DNA from: JBNKHH01 sp050290245
GTDB taxonomy: Bacteria; Pseudomonadota; Alphaproteobacteria; Rhodobacterales; Rhodobacteraceae
Direction of reading: 5' to 3'
Assembly (NCBI GenBank): GCA_050290245.1
Contig: JBNKHH010000087.1
Span: 62,001-126,000, forward strand
Length of the DNA stretch: 64,000 nucleotides
Shown: positions 35,027 to 43,542 of the stretch, piece after piece
Layout: each line of letters begins with the position of its first letter
Numbering within the stretch: position 1 is the first letter of the stretch
Translations under genes and position numbers: made by a program
Notes under the pieces: generated by a model
What the model was told of the DNA's origin: nothing
Databases searched by the model: none
The model's input: the letters and a program-made list of their open reading frames with translations, nothing else

Positions 35027-35904
35027 GCGGCGGCCTTTCGCTGGGATTCGCCGCCGACCGTGGCCTGGCCGTGGCTCAAATGGCGCGTCAGCCGGGATAG
35101 GGCGGTCTCGGACAGCTTGGTCAGGGCGAGATAGAAGACCAGCAGTGCCAGAAAATACCACAGCCGCCAGTCAGGATGGGGGTATTCGAAGATCTTGCCC
35201 TTTGTGCCGCCCAGTTCGCGCGCCCAGTATACAATGTCCTCAACGCCGAGAAGGAACAGAAGGGGCGTGGCCTTGATCAGGATCATCCAGAGGTTCGACA
35301 GACCGGGAAGGGCATAAAGCCACATCTGGGGGACGAGAACGCGCCAAAAGGTTTGCCGTTCGCTCATGCCATAGGCCTGAGCGGTCTCCAACTGGGGTTT
35401 CGGGACAGCCCGCATGGCGCCGAAAAGGACGTTCGCGGCAAAAGCACCAAAGACGATGGCAAAGGTCAGAACGGCCAGTGAAAAGCCATAGACCTCGTGA
35501 ACCCATTGCGGGGCGGTCGACAGGGGCAGCTTGGCCTCGGGGCAGACGACAAAGTCGTTGCCCTGTCGTATGGCGTCCGGCCAGTCGGGACAAAGCGCCT
35601 GATGGCGCATCCATTCGAAAGCCTGGTCCAGCGCAATGACGAAAAACAGGAAGAAAACGATGTCTGGCACGCCGCGTACGATCGCCGAGTAGCTTTGCCC
35701 CAGCCAGCGCAGCGGTAAAATGCGGCTGCGGGCGGCTGTGGCACCGGCAAAGCCAAAGGCCAGCGCCGCGGGCGCGGTAATGGCGAGGAGGGCAAGGACG
35801 GTGCCGATTGCCGCGTATGCCGTCAGATGTTTGCCATTCGTTAAATAGCAGGCGAGCCAGGGCAGACCCTCAAGGATGGACGGATCGCTGCACCAGCCAA
35901 ACAT
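35023..35904 (-). CDS. Polar amino acid ABC transporter permease (HisQ type)
   Basis: The 293-residue permease has IVRGVPDIVFFLFFVIALDQAF in place of the usual R-G-x-P segment, and the coupling loop FGAMRAVPKPQLETAQAYGM, followed by FWRVLVPQMWLYALPG. There is a long insert of about 35 residues between helices (CPDWPDAIRQGNDFVVCPE) holding two cysteines. It lies 112 bases after the binding-protein gene and is coupled to the next permease. Confidence 0.87.
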   Translation of the reverse strand: MFGWCSDPSILEGLPWLACYLTNGKHLTAYAAIGTVLALLAITAPAALAFGFAGATAARSRILPLRWLGQSYSAIVRGVPDIVFFLFFVIALDQAFEWMRHQALCPDWPDAIRQGNDFVVCPEAKLPLSTAPQWVHEVYGFSLAVLTFAIVFGAFAANVLFGAMRAVPKPQLETAQAYGMSERQTFWRVLVPQMWLYALPGLSNLWMILIKATPLLFLLGVEDIVYWARELGGTKGKIFEYPHPDWRLWYFLALLVFYLALTKLSETALSRLTRHLSHGQATVGGESQRKAAA

Positions 35905-36016
35905 CAGCGGGCCGGAGATCCAGGCTGTGGCCAGGTGGCGCGGCGAGGCTGTCCAAAGTTGCCTGGCTTTAGTTGCGAGAATATGAGCGGACCTTCAAGC
36001 CCGCTCGATACTTTGA

Positions 36017-36733
36017 TTACCACGCGCTGGAGACTTCCCATTTCTCGATCAGCGCATTCAAGCTGCCGTCGTCCTTCATGGCCTGGATTGCCGCGTCGAA
36101 CTTGGCGCGCAATTCGCCGTCTGATTCACGCACGCCCATGCCCACGCCGCCGCCGAGGGCGACCGGGTCGCCTACGATCATCAGATCACCGTTCTGTTCG
36201 GCAATTGGCAACAGGAATGCGGCATCGGCGAGGACGGCATCGGCTTCTCCATTCTGCACGGCGGCGATGGTTTCATCCGGGCTGGCGAATTCAACCAGCG
36301 TCGCACCGGATTCGGCGACATAGCCCGCCTGGATTGTCCCGGTCTGTGCGGCGATGACACCATTGGCAAGGTCGACATCCTCGGAAGCGGCAAGGTAGTT
36401 CGACGGGTCCGGCGGCGTATAAGGCTGGGTAAAGTCGATGACCTCGTCACGCTCGTCCGTGATCGACATCCCCGCGATGATCGCATCGTAGTTGCCCGAC
36501 ACCAGGTTCGGAATGATCGAGTCCCACTCGTTGGTGACCCATTCGCATGTCAGTTCGGCGCGCTTGCAAAGTTCGTCGCCCAACTCACGCTCGAACCCAT
36601 CGATTTCCCCCTTGTCGTTGATGAAGTTCCACGGAGGGTAGGCGCCTTCAGTTCCCATGCGGACCACGTCCTGGGCCATTGCGTGGCCAGCAGTGATTGC
36701 AGTGAGCGCGAGGCCAATAATTGCCTTCTTCAT
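36017..36733 (-). CDS. Periplasmic polar amino acid binding protein of the ABC importer
   Basis: The 238-residue class 3 binding protein has a signal peptide ending about residue 20 (ITAGHAMAQ). Ligand-site segments are EGAYPPWNFINDKGEIDGFE, ELCKRAELTCEWV and AGMSITDERDEVIDFTQPY. This is the lysine/arginine/ornithine and histidine type. The start ATG at 36733 follows a probable promoter in the 150-base gap after the ATPase gene. Basic amino acids or polyamine-related ligands fit best, but this is not proved. Confidence 0.87.
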   Translation of the reverse strand: MKKAIIGLALTAITAGHAMAQDVVRMGTEGAYPPWNFINDKGEIDGFERELGDELCKRAELTCEWVTNEWDSIIPNLVSGNYDAIIAGMSITDERDEVIDFTQPYTPPDPSNYLAASEDVDLANGVIAAQTGTIQAGYVAESGATLVEFASPDETIAAVQNGEADAVLADAAFLLPIAEQNGDLMIVGDPVALGGGVGMGVRESDGELRAKFDAAIQAMKDDGSLNALIEKWEVSSAW

Positions 36734-36883
36734 ACTATTCTCCCAATCGGTTACGCGACGCCCCCGCAGGGACTCTTCTCGGTAGATAGCGTTATGCGGT
36801 GCGGGATCAAAATCAAGCCTTCCGTTGGGAAAGCCCCTGAGTTGCCAGACAAACGGCCGGAATTCGTGCATTTGGCCGCAGAG

Positions 36884-37657
36884 TCAGCCACTGACGGCAG
36901 ACAGAAACTGTTGAAGACGTTCCGATTTCGGCTGGCCAAATACGGCCTCCGGCGACCCTTCTTCCTCGATCCGTCCCTGGTGCAGGAAGACGATGTGGTC
37001 ACTGGTGTCTCGAGCAAGGCTCATATCGTGGGTGACGATGATCATCGTGCGGCCCTCTTCGGCGAGGGATTTCATGACGCGGATCACCTCTTGTTCCAAC
37101 TCGGGATCAAGAGCGCTGGTGGGTTCGTCGAAAAGCAGGGCGCGCGGCTCCATGCACAGCGCTCGGGCGATGGCGGCGCGTTGCTGCTGTCCGCCGGAAA
37201 GCTGTGCGGGCCAGGCGTCACACTTGTCCCCGATACCGACCTTGTCGAGATATTGTCGGGCCTTGTCCTCGACTTCGTCGCGGTCCCTGCCGAGAACAGT
37301 GAGCGGAGCCTCCATGACGTTTTGCAGAATGGTCATGTGTGACCAGAGATTGAACTGCTGGAACACCATCGACAGGTTGGTGCGGATCCGTGTGACCTGT
37401 GCCCTGTCAGCCGGGCGGCGTTCATTCCCGGACCCCTTCCATTTGACGGCCTCGCCTTCGAACAGAATGTCGCCATCCTGGCTGTTCTCCAAAAGGTTGG
37501 CGCACCTGAGGATGGTCGATTTGCCGGAACCGGACGAGCCGATCAGTGAAATGACCTCGCCTCGGTTCGCTGACATGCTGACGCCCTTGATCACTTCCAG
37601 AGAGCCAAAACTTTTGTGAAGGTCGCGGATTTCGATGACGGGTGGTTCGGCTGACAC
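36884..37657 (-). CDS. Polar amino acid ABC transporter ATP-binding protein
   Basis: The 257-residue ATPase has Walker A GSSGSGKST, Q-loop VFQQFNLWSHMT, signature LSGGQQQRAAIARAL, Walker B ALLFDEPTSALDPE and switch His in IIVTHDM. It matches HisP/GlnQ closely. It begins with GTG at 37657 and comes first in the importer gene set (ATPase, binding protein, two permeases, GS-like ligase), all on the minus strand. Confidence 0.93.
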   Translation of the reverse strand: MSAEPPVIEIRDLHKSFGSLEVIKGVSMSANRGEVISLIGSSGSGKSTILRCANLLENSQDGDILFEGEAVKWKGSGNERRPADRAQVTRIRTNLSMVFQQFNLWSHMTILQNVMEAPLTVLGRDRDEVEDKARQYLDKVGIGDKCDAWPAQLSGGQQQRAAIARALCMEPRALLFDEPTSALDPELEQEVIRVMKSLAEEGRTMIIVTHDMSLARDTSDHIVFLHQGRIEEEGSPEAVFGQPKSERLQQFLSAVSG

Positions 37658-37715
37658 GGGGTTTCCTTCGAATAGCAGTAAAACCTAGACCCGGAGGTCG
37701 CCGAATTGCAATGGG

Positions 37716-38483
37716 CTAGGCGGCTGGCGCGTCCTGCGAAGGCATGGCTGGCGTTCTGACCGCGAGGTAGGCGCTGGCCGGCGTACGGACGAAGCCCCTG
37801 ATGTGAAGGCGATCCAGAACCTCGGGCGGTGTACGTGTCAGTGCGCTTTCAACTGCGTCAGCGATCCGGGCAGCGTCATGGTTTCGGGCGGCGATCAGGG
37901 GAAGACCCGGCGTCGGCTCGCTCGTCGTGACGATGCGCAGAGAGCCGGCCACGTCCGGCATATGCGCCTGTACCAACCGCCAGGTTTCGGCATCAATGGC
38001 TGCGATATCGGCGCGCCCGTCAGCGACGGCAATTGCACTGTTATGATGTGATCCGGTGTGCAGCTTGCGCGAAAACCGAAAGCCGTGGTCCTCGGCAGTA
38101 TTCTGGGCGGCGGCCCAGCCGGATTCACTGTCCAGCCCGTTATAGGCCAGCGTTCGTTCGGCAAAGTCCGCGAACTGGCCCGCAGACTCACGATGCACGA
38201 CGAGGTTTGAATAATAATACCCGGCCGGCGCGCCAGCCAGCCCATGGTCCAAGGCGCCGACAAGGGCGACCTGGCCGTGCAGGCGTGTGCGGTAGGGCAT
38301 GCCACAGGTCTGACCCAGAACCAGGTGTGGGCTTTTCCAATGGTCCCAGAGCCTTCCGCCGCGCGTCAAATGCTCGGGGGCGGCAATTTCCTGTTCCCGC
38401 AATGTGGTTTTGAGTTGATCCCAGAGCCGGTCCCAAAAGGCACTTTGCGCAGGCCAGTCATACATTGACAGCGTGGCGATCAT
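37716..38483 (-). CDS. PhnD-like binding protein without a signal peptide
   Basis: The 255-residue protein resembles the phosphate/phosphonate binding (PhnD/SsuA-like) fold: SMYDWPAQSAFWDRLW at the start, YYYSNLVVHRES, LAYNGLDSESGW, TGSHHNSAIAVADGRADIAAID and PGLPLIAAR. No signal peptide is visible, and no matching permease or ATPase is adjacent. It is coupled to the TerB-like gene by an ATGA overlap. It may be cytoplasmic, or mis-started. Ligand unknown. Confidence 0.75.
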   Translation of the reverse strand: MIATLSMYDWPAQSAFWDRLWDQLKTTLREQEIAAPEHLTRGGRLWDHWKSPHLVLGQTCGMPYRTRLHGQVALVGALDHGLAGAPAGYYYSNLVVHRESAGQFADFAERTLAYNGLDSESGWAAAQNTAEDHGFRFSRKLHTGSHHNSAIAVADGRADIAAIDAETWRLVQAHMPDVAGSLRIVTTSEPTPGLPLIAARNHDAARIADAVESALTRTPPEVLDRLHIRGFVRTPASAYLAVRTPAMPSQDAPAA

Positions 38484-38920
38484 GACCGGGATTCGACCCT
38501 TTGGCGGGCGAGGGCGCTGTCGCGATCATTGATGCCGATCATCGGGGCGACCAGGCGCATCATGGCGTCTTCTTCGTGATCGCGTTCGCCGTCGGCCAGA
38601 ACGATCTCCCACAGGGCTTCGACAACTTTGATCCGCTCGTCATAGGGGACGGCATCCTTGATCGCGCGTGTAAAGCGAACCGTGTCGGGGGCCTCGGATT
38701 CCAGGATTTCGGCCTGGGCACGCAGATTGGATGCCTCGAACGGGCCAATGCCGTAACGTTTCGAGACCACACGGTCGATGTGCGCGATTTCCGCCTCGGA
38801 ATAATGCCCATCCGTCCGTGCGATCCGCACCAGGAGGGCTGTCAGGGCAAGCCGAGCGTCTTCGTCACCGAGTGGGTCGGGTTCAGGGGCCGTCAGACGG
38901 CGGAGGAAATCACCAAACAT
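38480..38920 (-). CDS. TerB-like tellurite-resistance-family protein
   Basis: The 146-residue all-helical protein has two acidic segments, RIARTDGHYSEAEIAHID and EIVLADGERDHEEDAMM, the paired Asp-Gly-x-Glu pattern of TerB/DUF533-like metal-binding domains. I use the ATG at 38920 (MFGDFLRRLT); the longer frame is unsupported. It is coupled to the PhnD-like gene. Many proteins of this type have no known role in tellurite resistance. Confidence 0.8.
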   Translation of the reverse strand: MFGDFLRRLTAPEPDPLGDEDARLALTALLVRIARTDGHYSEAEIAHIDRVVSKRYGIGPFEASNLRAQAEILESEAPDTVRFTRAIKDAVPYDERIKVVEALWEIVLADGERDHEEDAMMRLVAPMIGINDRDSALARQRVESRS

Positions 38921-38967
38921 ACGAGGGATATAGGGCTGTTTTCCGAGCGGTGAAAGGGCCGTTTCCG

Positions 38968-39597
38968 TCAGTCCTGCTGCAAGTACCACTCGCCGTCAGA
39001 CCACGAGGTCGTGCCGCTATTGGGACCTGATGTCCACAAAAAGTTGCTTTCGTGTTCGCCGGTTGCGACGCTGGCGTCGGTTCCACCGAAATGCCCGAAT
39101 GTGTTCGTCGTGTTGAAATCCGCAGCGGTCGCAGAGCTCAGCTGGACAAGTTCGCCCGAAGCGCTCAGATCAATGTGAGCGTCACCGGAAAGATCCTCGG
39201 AGATTGATCCCGTGATCGTTGCAGTTCCCGTCGGAGCAGTGAATCCCGACAAGTCGGTGACGAAATTCTCAAGTGATCCCGACACGGTATTGTTGTCGAA
39301 ATCCGCGTTCATTGTCATGTCGGCATAATATTCCAGATCGGGGCCGGAACCGCCGCCCATGTCTCCATGTATGATCCCGGTGTAGGACGCGGTGTCTGCG
39401 CCCGCCGTGTCCGGCAGATCATCGAACTGGGTCGTCCCTTCGGCAGTGAAGATGTCGTCGACTGCCGCAGAAAGGGCGGTGTATTCAGCTTCGAATTCCC
39501 CGAGCGTTTTGCCCGGACCCAGTGTACGAGTGGCACCGGTGCACGCTGATACAAGAACCGTTGCTGCCAACAGTGGAATCGCAGGTGTCAATCGCAT
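38968..39597 (-). CDS. Lipoprotein, possible small beta-barrel
   Basis: The 209-residue protein has a lipobox LVSAC at about residues 15-19, so it should be lipid-anchored. The mature part is rich in Gly, Thr, Ser and Asp with alternating hydrophobic residues and ends in aromatic-rich EWYLQQD. The stretch NTFGHFGGTDASVATGEH recalls the last strands of the TbpB/factor-H-binding-type barrel. No ligand can be named. It stands between the TerB-like gene and pyrG on the same strand. Confidence 0.7.
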   Translation of the reverse strand: MRLTPAIPLLAATVLVSACTGATRTLGPGKTLGEFEAEYTALSAAVDDIFTAEGTTQFDDLPDTAGADTASYTGIIHGDMGGGSGPDLEYYADMTMNADFDNNTVSGSLENFVTDLSGFTAPTGTATITGSISEDLSGDAHIDLSASGELVQLSSATAADFNTTNTFGHFGGTDASVATGEHESNFLWTSGPNSGTTSWSDGEWYLQQD

Positions 39598-39696
39598 GTT
39601 CGATTACCTTTCAAATCGCGGTTGAGCGGACTATCCCGGCGCCAAACCAACATTTCCAGCCTGTTTTCGGCTTTGGAAAAAAATCATAAACTTGTG

Positions 39697-39716
39697 CTGC
39701 AATGTTGCCATTGCAG
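39697..39716 (-). terminator. Hairpin after pyrG
   Basis: An 8-bp perfect stem with a 4-base loop (CTGCAATG, TTGC, CATTGCAG) lies 14 bases past the pyrG stop. Read on the minus strand, the T-run comes only about 12 bases later (39678-39684), so this is a weak candidate terminator. Confidence 0.4.
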
Positions 39717-39729
39717 AAACACGCAGCCT

Positions 39730-41373
39730 CTAGACCAAGCGCGACACATCGACCGCCGCACGGATAAAGTCGGCAAACAGCGGATGAGGCGCAAACGGCT
39801 TGGATTTCAGTTCGGGGTGGAACTGGACACCGATAAACCAGGGATGGTCTTTCCATTCGACGATTTCTGGCAGCCGGCCGTCCGGGCTCATGCCGGTAAA
39901 GCACAGGCCGTGATCCTCCAACTGTTTGCGGTACTTGACATCGACTTCGTAGCGATGGCGATGGCGTTCTTCGATCGTCGTCGCGTGGTAGACCTGGGCC
40001 ACTTTCGAACCACTTTCCAGGTTTGCGGTATACGCCCCGAGGCGCATGGTGCCGCCCTTGTCGTCGCCGACCTTGCGGCGTGCGACGTGATTGCCCTGGA
40101 CCCATTCCTTCAGGTGGTAGACGACGGGTTCGAACCGCTTGGCACCGGCTTCGTGGTCGAACTCTTCCGAACCGGCGGCATCCAGACCGGCAACGTTGCG
40201 CGCAGCCTCGATCACCGCCATCTGCATGCCGAGGCAGATCCCGAGATAGGGGATCTTTTTCTCGCGGGCGAACTGGGCGGCTTTGATCTTGCCCTCGGTC
40301 CCGCGTTCGCCGAATCCGCCGGGGACGAGGATGGCATGGAAGTTCTCGAGGTAGGGTGCGGGATCTTCGCGCTCGAATATCTCGGCGTCGATCCATTCGG
40401 ATTTGACCCTGGTCCGGTTGGCCATGCCGCCGTGAGTCAGGGCCTCGGCGATGGATTTATACGCGTCTTCGAGCTGGGTGTACTTGCCGACGATGGCGAC
40501 CTTGACTTCGCCCTCGGCGTTCTCGAGCCGGTCCATCACGTCTTCCCAACGGTCGAGGTTCGGCTTCGGGGCGGGTGCGATGCCGAAGGCGTCCAGCACC
40601 GCCTGGTCGAGGCCGACCTTGTGGTAGGCCGTCGGCGCTTCGTAGATCGACTTGAGATCGTAGGCAGGGATGACCGCGTCGGGGCGGACGTTGCAGAACA
40701 GCGCGATCTTTTCGCGTTCCTTTTCGGGGATCACCTGTTCCGAGCGGCAGACCAGCACGTCGGGCTGAAGGCCGATCGAGCGGAGTTCCTTGACGGAGTG
40801 CTGGGTAGGCTTGGTCTTCAGCTCACCGGAGGCAGCAAGGTAGGGCAGGAGCGTGAGGTGCATGAAAATGCACTGGCCGCGCGGCTTGTCCTGGGAGAAC
40901 TGGCGGATAGCCTCGAAGAAGGGCAGTCCCTCGATATCGCCGACGGTGCCGCCGATTTCGCAGAGCATGAAGTCGACTTCGTCCTCGCCGATCGAGATGA
41001 AATCCTTGATCTCGTTGGTGACGTGAGGAATGACCTGGATGGTCTTGCCGAGGTAGTCGCCGCGACGTTCCTTTTCCAGCACCGTCGAATAGATGCGCCC
41101 CGACGAGACGCTGTCGGTGCCGCGGGCGTGGACGCCGGTGAACCGTTCATAGTGGCCAAGGTCGAGATCGGTTTCGGCGCCGTCGTCGGTGACAAAGACT
41201 TCGCCGTGTTCGAAAGGGCTCATGGTGCCCGGATCGACGTTCAGGTAGGGATCGAGCTTGCGCAGGCGGACGGAATACCCGCGTGCCTGCAAAAGGGCGC
41301 CAAGCGCAGCCGAAGCCAGGCCTTTTCCAAGCGAAGACACCACGCCGCCCGTGATGAAAACAAACCTTGCCAT
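39730..41373 (-). CDS. pyrG: CTP synthase
   Basis: The 547-residue enzyme aminates UTP to CTP with glutamine. The N-terminal synthetase domain has FITGGVVSSLGKGLASA and DPGTMSPFEHGEVFVTDDGAE. The C-terminal amidotransferase has its Cys in PYLGICLGMQMAV and ends with GVQFHPELKSKP. Length and start are standard. A 590-residue open frame lies antisense to it and is ignored as a shadow. Confidence 0.97.
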   Translation of the reverse strand: MARFVFITGGVVSSLGKGLASAALGALLQARGYSVRLRKLDPYLNVDPGTMSPFEHGEVFVTDDGAETDLDLGHYERFTGVHARGTDSVSSGRIYSTVLEKERRGDYLGKTIQVIPHVTNEIKDFISIGEDEVDFMLCEIGGTVGDIEGLPFFEAIRQFSQDKPRGQCIFMHLTLLPYLAASGELKTKPTQHSVKELRSIGLQPDVLVCRSEQVIPEKEREKIALFCNVRPDAVIPAYDLKSIYEAPTAYHKVGLDQAVLDAFGIAPAPKPNLDRWEDVMDRLENAEGEVKVAIVGKYTQLEDAYKSIAEALTHGGMANRTRVKSEWIDAEIFEREDPAPYLENFHAILVPGGFGERGTEGKIKAAQFAREKKIPYLGICLGMQMAVIEAARNVAGLDAAGSEEFDHEAGAKRFEPVVYHLKEWVQGNHVARRKVGDDKGGTMRLGAYTANLESGSKVAQVYHATTIEERHRHRYEVDVKYRKQLEDHGLCFTGMSPDGRLPEIVEWKDHPWFIGVQFHPELKSKPFAPHPLFADFIRAAVDVSRLV

Positions 41374-41504
41374 GCTGCGCGATTACCCCCGTGATGTCCT
41401 GCTCGAAGCCGCCATTTCCGTATCCCGGAATTCGCAGCATCACGGGATTTGACGTTTACTAGATTCGTCGTCGTGGCGCAATGGCGCCACAACATTATGT
41501 TGTT

Positions 41505-41524
41505 CAAAATGCGCCAAGGCGCAT
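41505..41524 (-). terminator. Intrinsic terminator after secG
   Basis: On the minus strand, ATGCGCC-TT-GGCGCAT is followed by TTT (41509-41524 plus the T-run at 41506-41508). It lies just after the secG stop. A second perfect 7-bp inverted repeat, ACAACAT-T-ATGTTGT, sits next to it at 41489-41503. Together they fill the pyrG-secG gap. Confidence 0.6.
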
Positions 41525-41534
41525 GGATTGTGGT

Positions 41535-41897
41535 TTAATCCGCGCGCGGAAGATCCAGGCCGCTACCGCTTTCGTCCGTGGCGGGCGGAGGCAGGAGGGC
41601 ATCACCCGACGGCAGCTCAGGCAAAAGCTCCTCAGGTGCCTCCACGCCAATGCGATCCAGCACCGAGCTGTTGGACGATTTCTGAGCCGCGATGATCGTC
41701 AAGGTGATCGAGGTGGCGATAAAGGCGATTGCCAGGGCCCAGGTGATCTTGCCCAAGGCCGTTGCCGCAGAACGCGCGTTGACGAGGCCACCGCCGCCGC
41801 CGAGTCCAAGACCGCCCCCTTCTGATCGTTGAAGCAGCACAACACCGATCAGGCCGAGGGCCAGGATCAGGTGGACGATCAAAAGGACATTTTCCAT
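41535..41897 (-). CDS. secG: Protein translocase subunit SecG
   Basis: The 120-residue protein has two membrane helices (about residues 3-20 and 52-72) joined by the glycine-rich RSEGGGLGLGGGGGLVNARS loop region typical of SecG. The C terminus is acidic and proline-rich. It is part of the SecYEG channel in the inner membrane. I use the ATG at 41897 (MENVLLIVHL); the open frame continues upstream without homology. Confidence 0.92.
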   Translation of the reverse strand: MENVLLIVHLILALGLIGVVLLQRSEGGGLGLGGGGGLVNARSAATALGKITWALAIAFIATSITLTIIAAQKSSNSSVLDRIGVEAPEELLPELPSGDALLPPPATDESGSGLDLPRAD

Positions 41898-42013
41898 GGG
41901 TCTTAGGGTCTCTTTGCGGAACGAGGGGTATCTAGGGCAGTGAGGCGGCGGGCGCAAGGGATGTGTTCTTTGCGCCCGAGATATGTTGCCGGATGCAAGC
42001 CCCGGTTCGAACG

Positions 42014-43279
42014 TCACTCCAGTGCGCGCCACCCGATATCCCGGCGACAGAACCCGTCGGGCCAGTCGATGGCATCAACCATCTGGTAAGCCGCGTCGCG
42101 GGCTTCTCGCAGGGTTTTGCCGCGCGCTGTGACGTTCAGGACCCGCCCACCTGTGGCGACGATATTTCCGTCCTTTTCCGAGGTGCCGGCATGAAAGACC
42201 ATACGGCCGGGCTGTTCGGTCACAGCGTCGAGGTTGCCGATGACGGTGCCCTTTTCATAGCTGCCGGGATAGCCTTTCGCAGCCATGACGACGGTCATGG
42301 CGTGGTCGTCGGACCAGTGAACCTGCGCTTCGGAGAGGCGTCCTTCGGCGGCGGCGTGGATGAGATCCAGTGCCTGAGCCCCCAGCCGCATCATCAGGAC
42401 CTGGCATTCGGGGTCGCCAAAGCGCACGTTGTATTCGACGAGCCGCGGCGCGCCATCCTTGATCATCAGGCCGGCATAGAGAACACCCTGGTAAGGCGTG
42501 CCGCGCCGCGCCATTTCTGCAAGGGTCGGTCTGATGATTTCCGCCATGGTGCGTTCGGCAATGTCGTCGGTCAGGACAGGCGCAGGAGAATAGGCCCCCA
42601 TGCCGCCCGTGTTCGGGCCGGTGTCGCCTTCGCCGACGCGCTTGTGGTCCTGGGCCGTGCCTATGGCCAGGGCGTCTGTGCCGTCACACAGGACAAAGAA
42701 CGAGGCTTCCTCGCCTTCCATGAATTCTTCGATCACAACCTCGGCACCCGCGTCACCGAAGGTGCCGCCAAACATGTCGTCGATGGCAGCGAGTGCCTCG
42801 GCTTCCTCCATGGCGACGATGACACCCTTGCCCGCAGCCAGACCGTCGGCCTTGACGACGATGGGGGCACCCTGTGCCCGGATATAGTCCTTGGCGGGAG
42901 CAGCCTCGGCAAAGCGCGCCCAGGCAGCGGTCGGTGCTTTGGCTGCGTCGCAGATTTCCTTTGTAAAGCGTTTCGAGGCTTCTAGCTGGGCGGCGGCCCG
43001 GGAGGGACCGAAGACGAGAAAACCCGCGTCGCGCAGGTCGTCGGCAACACCAGCGGCGAGGGGCGCTTCGGGGCCGACGATCACGAGGTCGATGGCATTT
43101 TCCTCGGCAAAGGTTGCAACGGCGCCGCCATCTTCGGTGTCGATCGTGGCGCAATCGGCAATCTCGGCGATGCCCGCATTGCCTGGTGCAACGATCAGCT
43201 TGTCGCATTTGGGGTTCTGCATCACCGCCCAGGCCAGGGCATGTTCCCGCCCGCCGCCGCCAAGAATGAGGATATTCAC
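42014..43279 (-). CDS. purD: Phosphoribosylamine--glycine ligase
   Basis: The 421-residue ATP-grasp enzyme catalyses the second step of purine synthesis. It has NILILGGGGREHALAW at the start, GPEAPLAAGVADDL, PIVVKADGLAAGKGV, GPNTGGMGAYSP and ARFGDPECQ-like NVRFGDPECQVLM. The start is the GTG at 43279, which gives the family N terminus. It is divergent from a small membrane protein gene. Confidence 0.95.
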   Translation of the reverse strand: MNILILGGGGREHALAWAVMQNPKCDKLIVAPGNAGIAEIADCATIDTEDGGAVATFAEENAIDLVIVGPEAPLAAGVADDLRDAGFLVFGPSRAAAQLEASKRFTKEICDAAKAPTAAWARFAEAAPAKDYIRAQGAPIVVKADGLAAGKGVIVAMEEAEALAAIDDMFGGTFGDAGAEVVIEEFMEGEEASFFVLCDGTDALAIGTAQDHKRVGEGDTGPNTGGMGAYSPAPVLTDDIAERTMAEIIRPTLAEMARRGTPYQGVLYAGLMIKDGAPRLVEYNVRFGDPECQVLMMRLGAQALDLIHAAAEGRLSEAQVHWSDDHAMTVVMAAKGYPGSYEKGTVIGNLDAVTEQPGRMVFHAGTSEKDGNIVATGGRVLNVTARGKTLREARDAAYQMVDAIDWPDGFCRRDIGWRALE

Positions 43280-43340
43280 TGTCGCGCCCCCGCTGGTTAA
43301 ACTGAGGGCGGATAAACAGGAAACGGGCAGGGCAGGCAAG

Positions 43341-43541
43341 GTGCAGGATCGCGATAAGGACGAGGACGCGCTGAACGAGCCGGGGTTTGCTGCTTCGATC
43401 GCGCTCATGTTGGCGCCGATGTTTCTGGTGCTTGGCTTTGTCCTGTTGTGGGTTGGCAAGACCAACGGCGGGTTCCTCTGCCTGGTGATGTCGGTTTTTG
43501 CACTGGTAAGCGGATTGGTTCAGCGCGGACGGGGAAAATGA
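43341..43541 (+). CDS. Small two-helix membrane protein
   Basis: The 66-residue protein begins at the GTG at 43341 with a charged stretch (QDRDKDEDALNEPG), then two hydrophobic segments (APMFLVLGFVLLWVG and GFLCLVMSVFALVSGL) and a basic end RGRGK. It lies 1 base before xseA and is probably cotranscribed. No named family recognised. The clear two-helix pattern and tight spacing support it being real. Confidence 0.6.
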   Translation: MQDRDKDEDALNEPGFAASIALMLAPMFLVLGFVLLWVGKTNGGFLCLVMSVFALVSGLVQRGRGK

Positions 43542-43542
43542 A

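Noticed and set aside
39622..41394. 590-residue plus-strand open frame
   Set aside because: It lies antisense to pyrG over nearly its whole length; pyrG has full family conservation, and the antisense frame is a GC-rich shadow.
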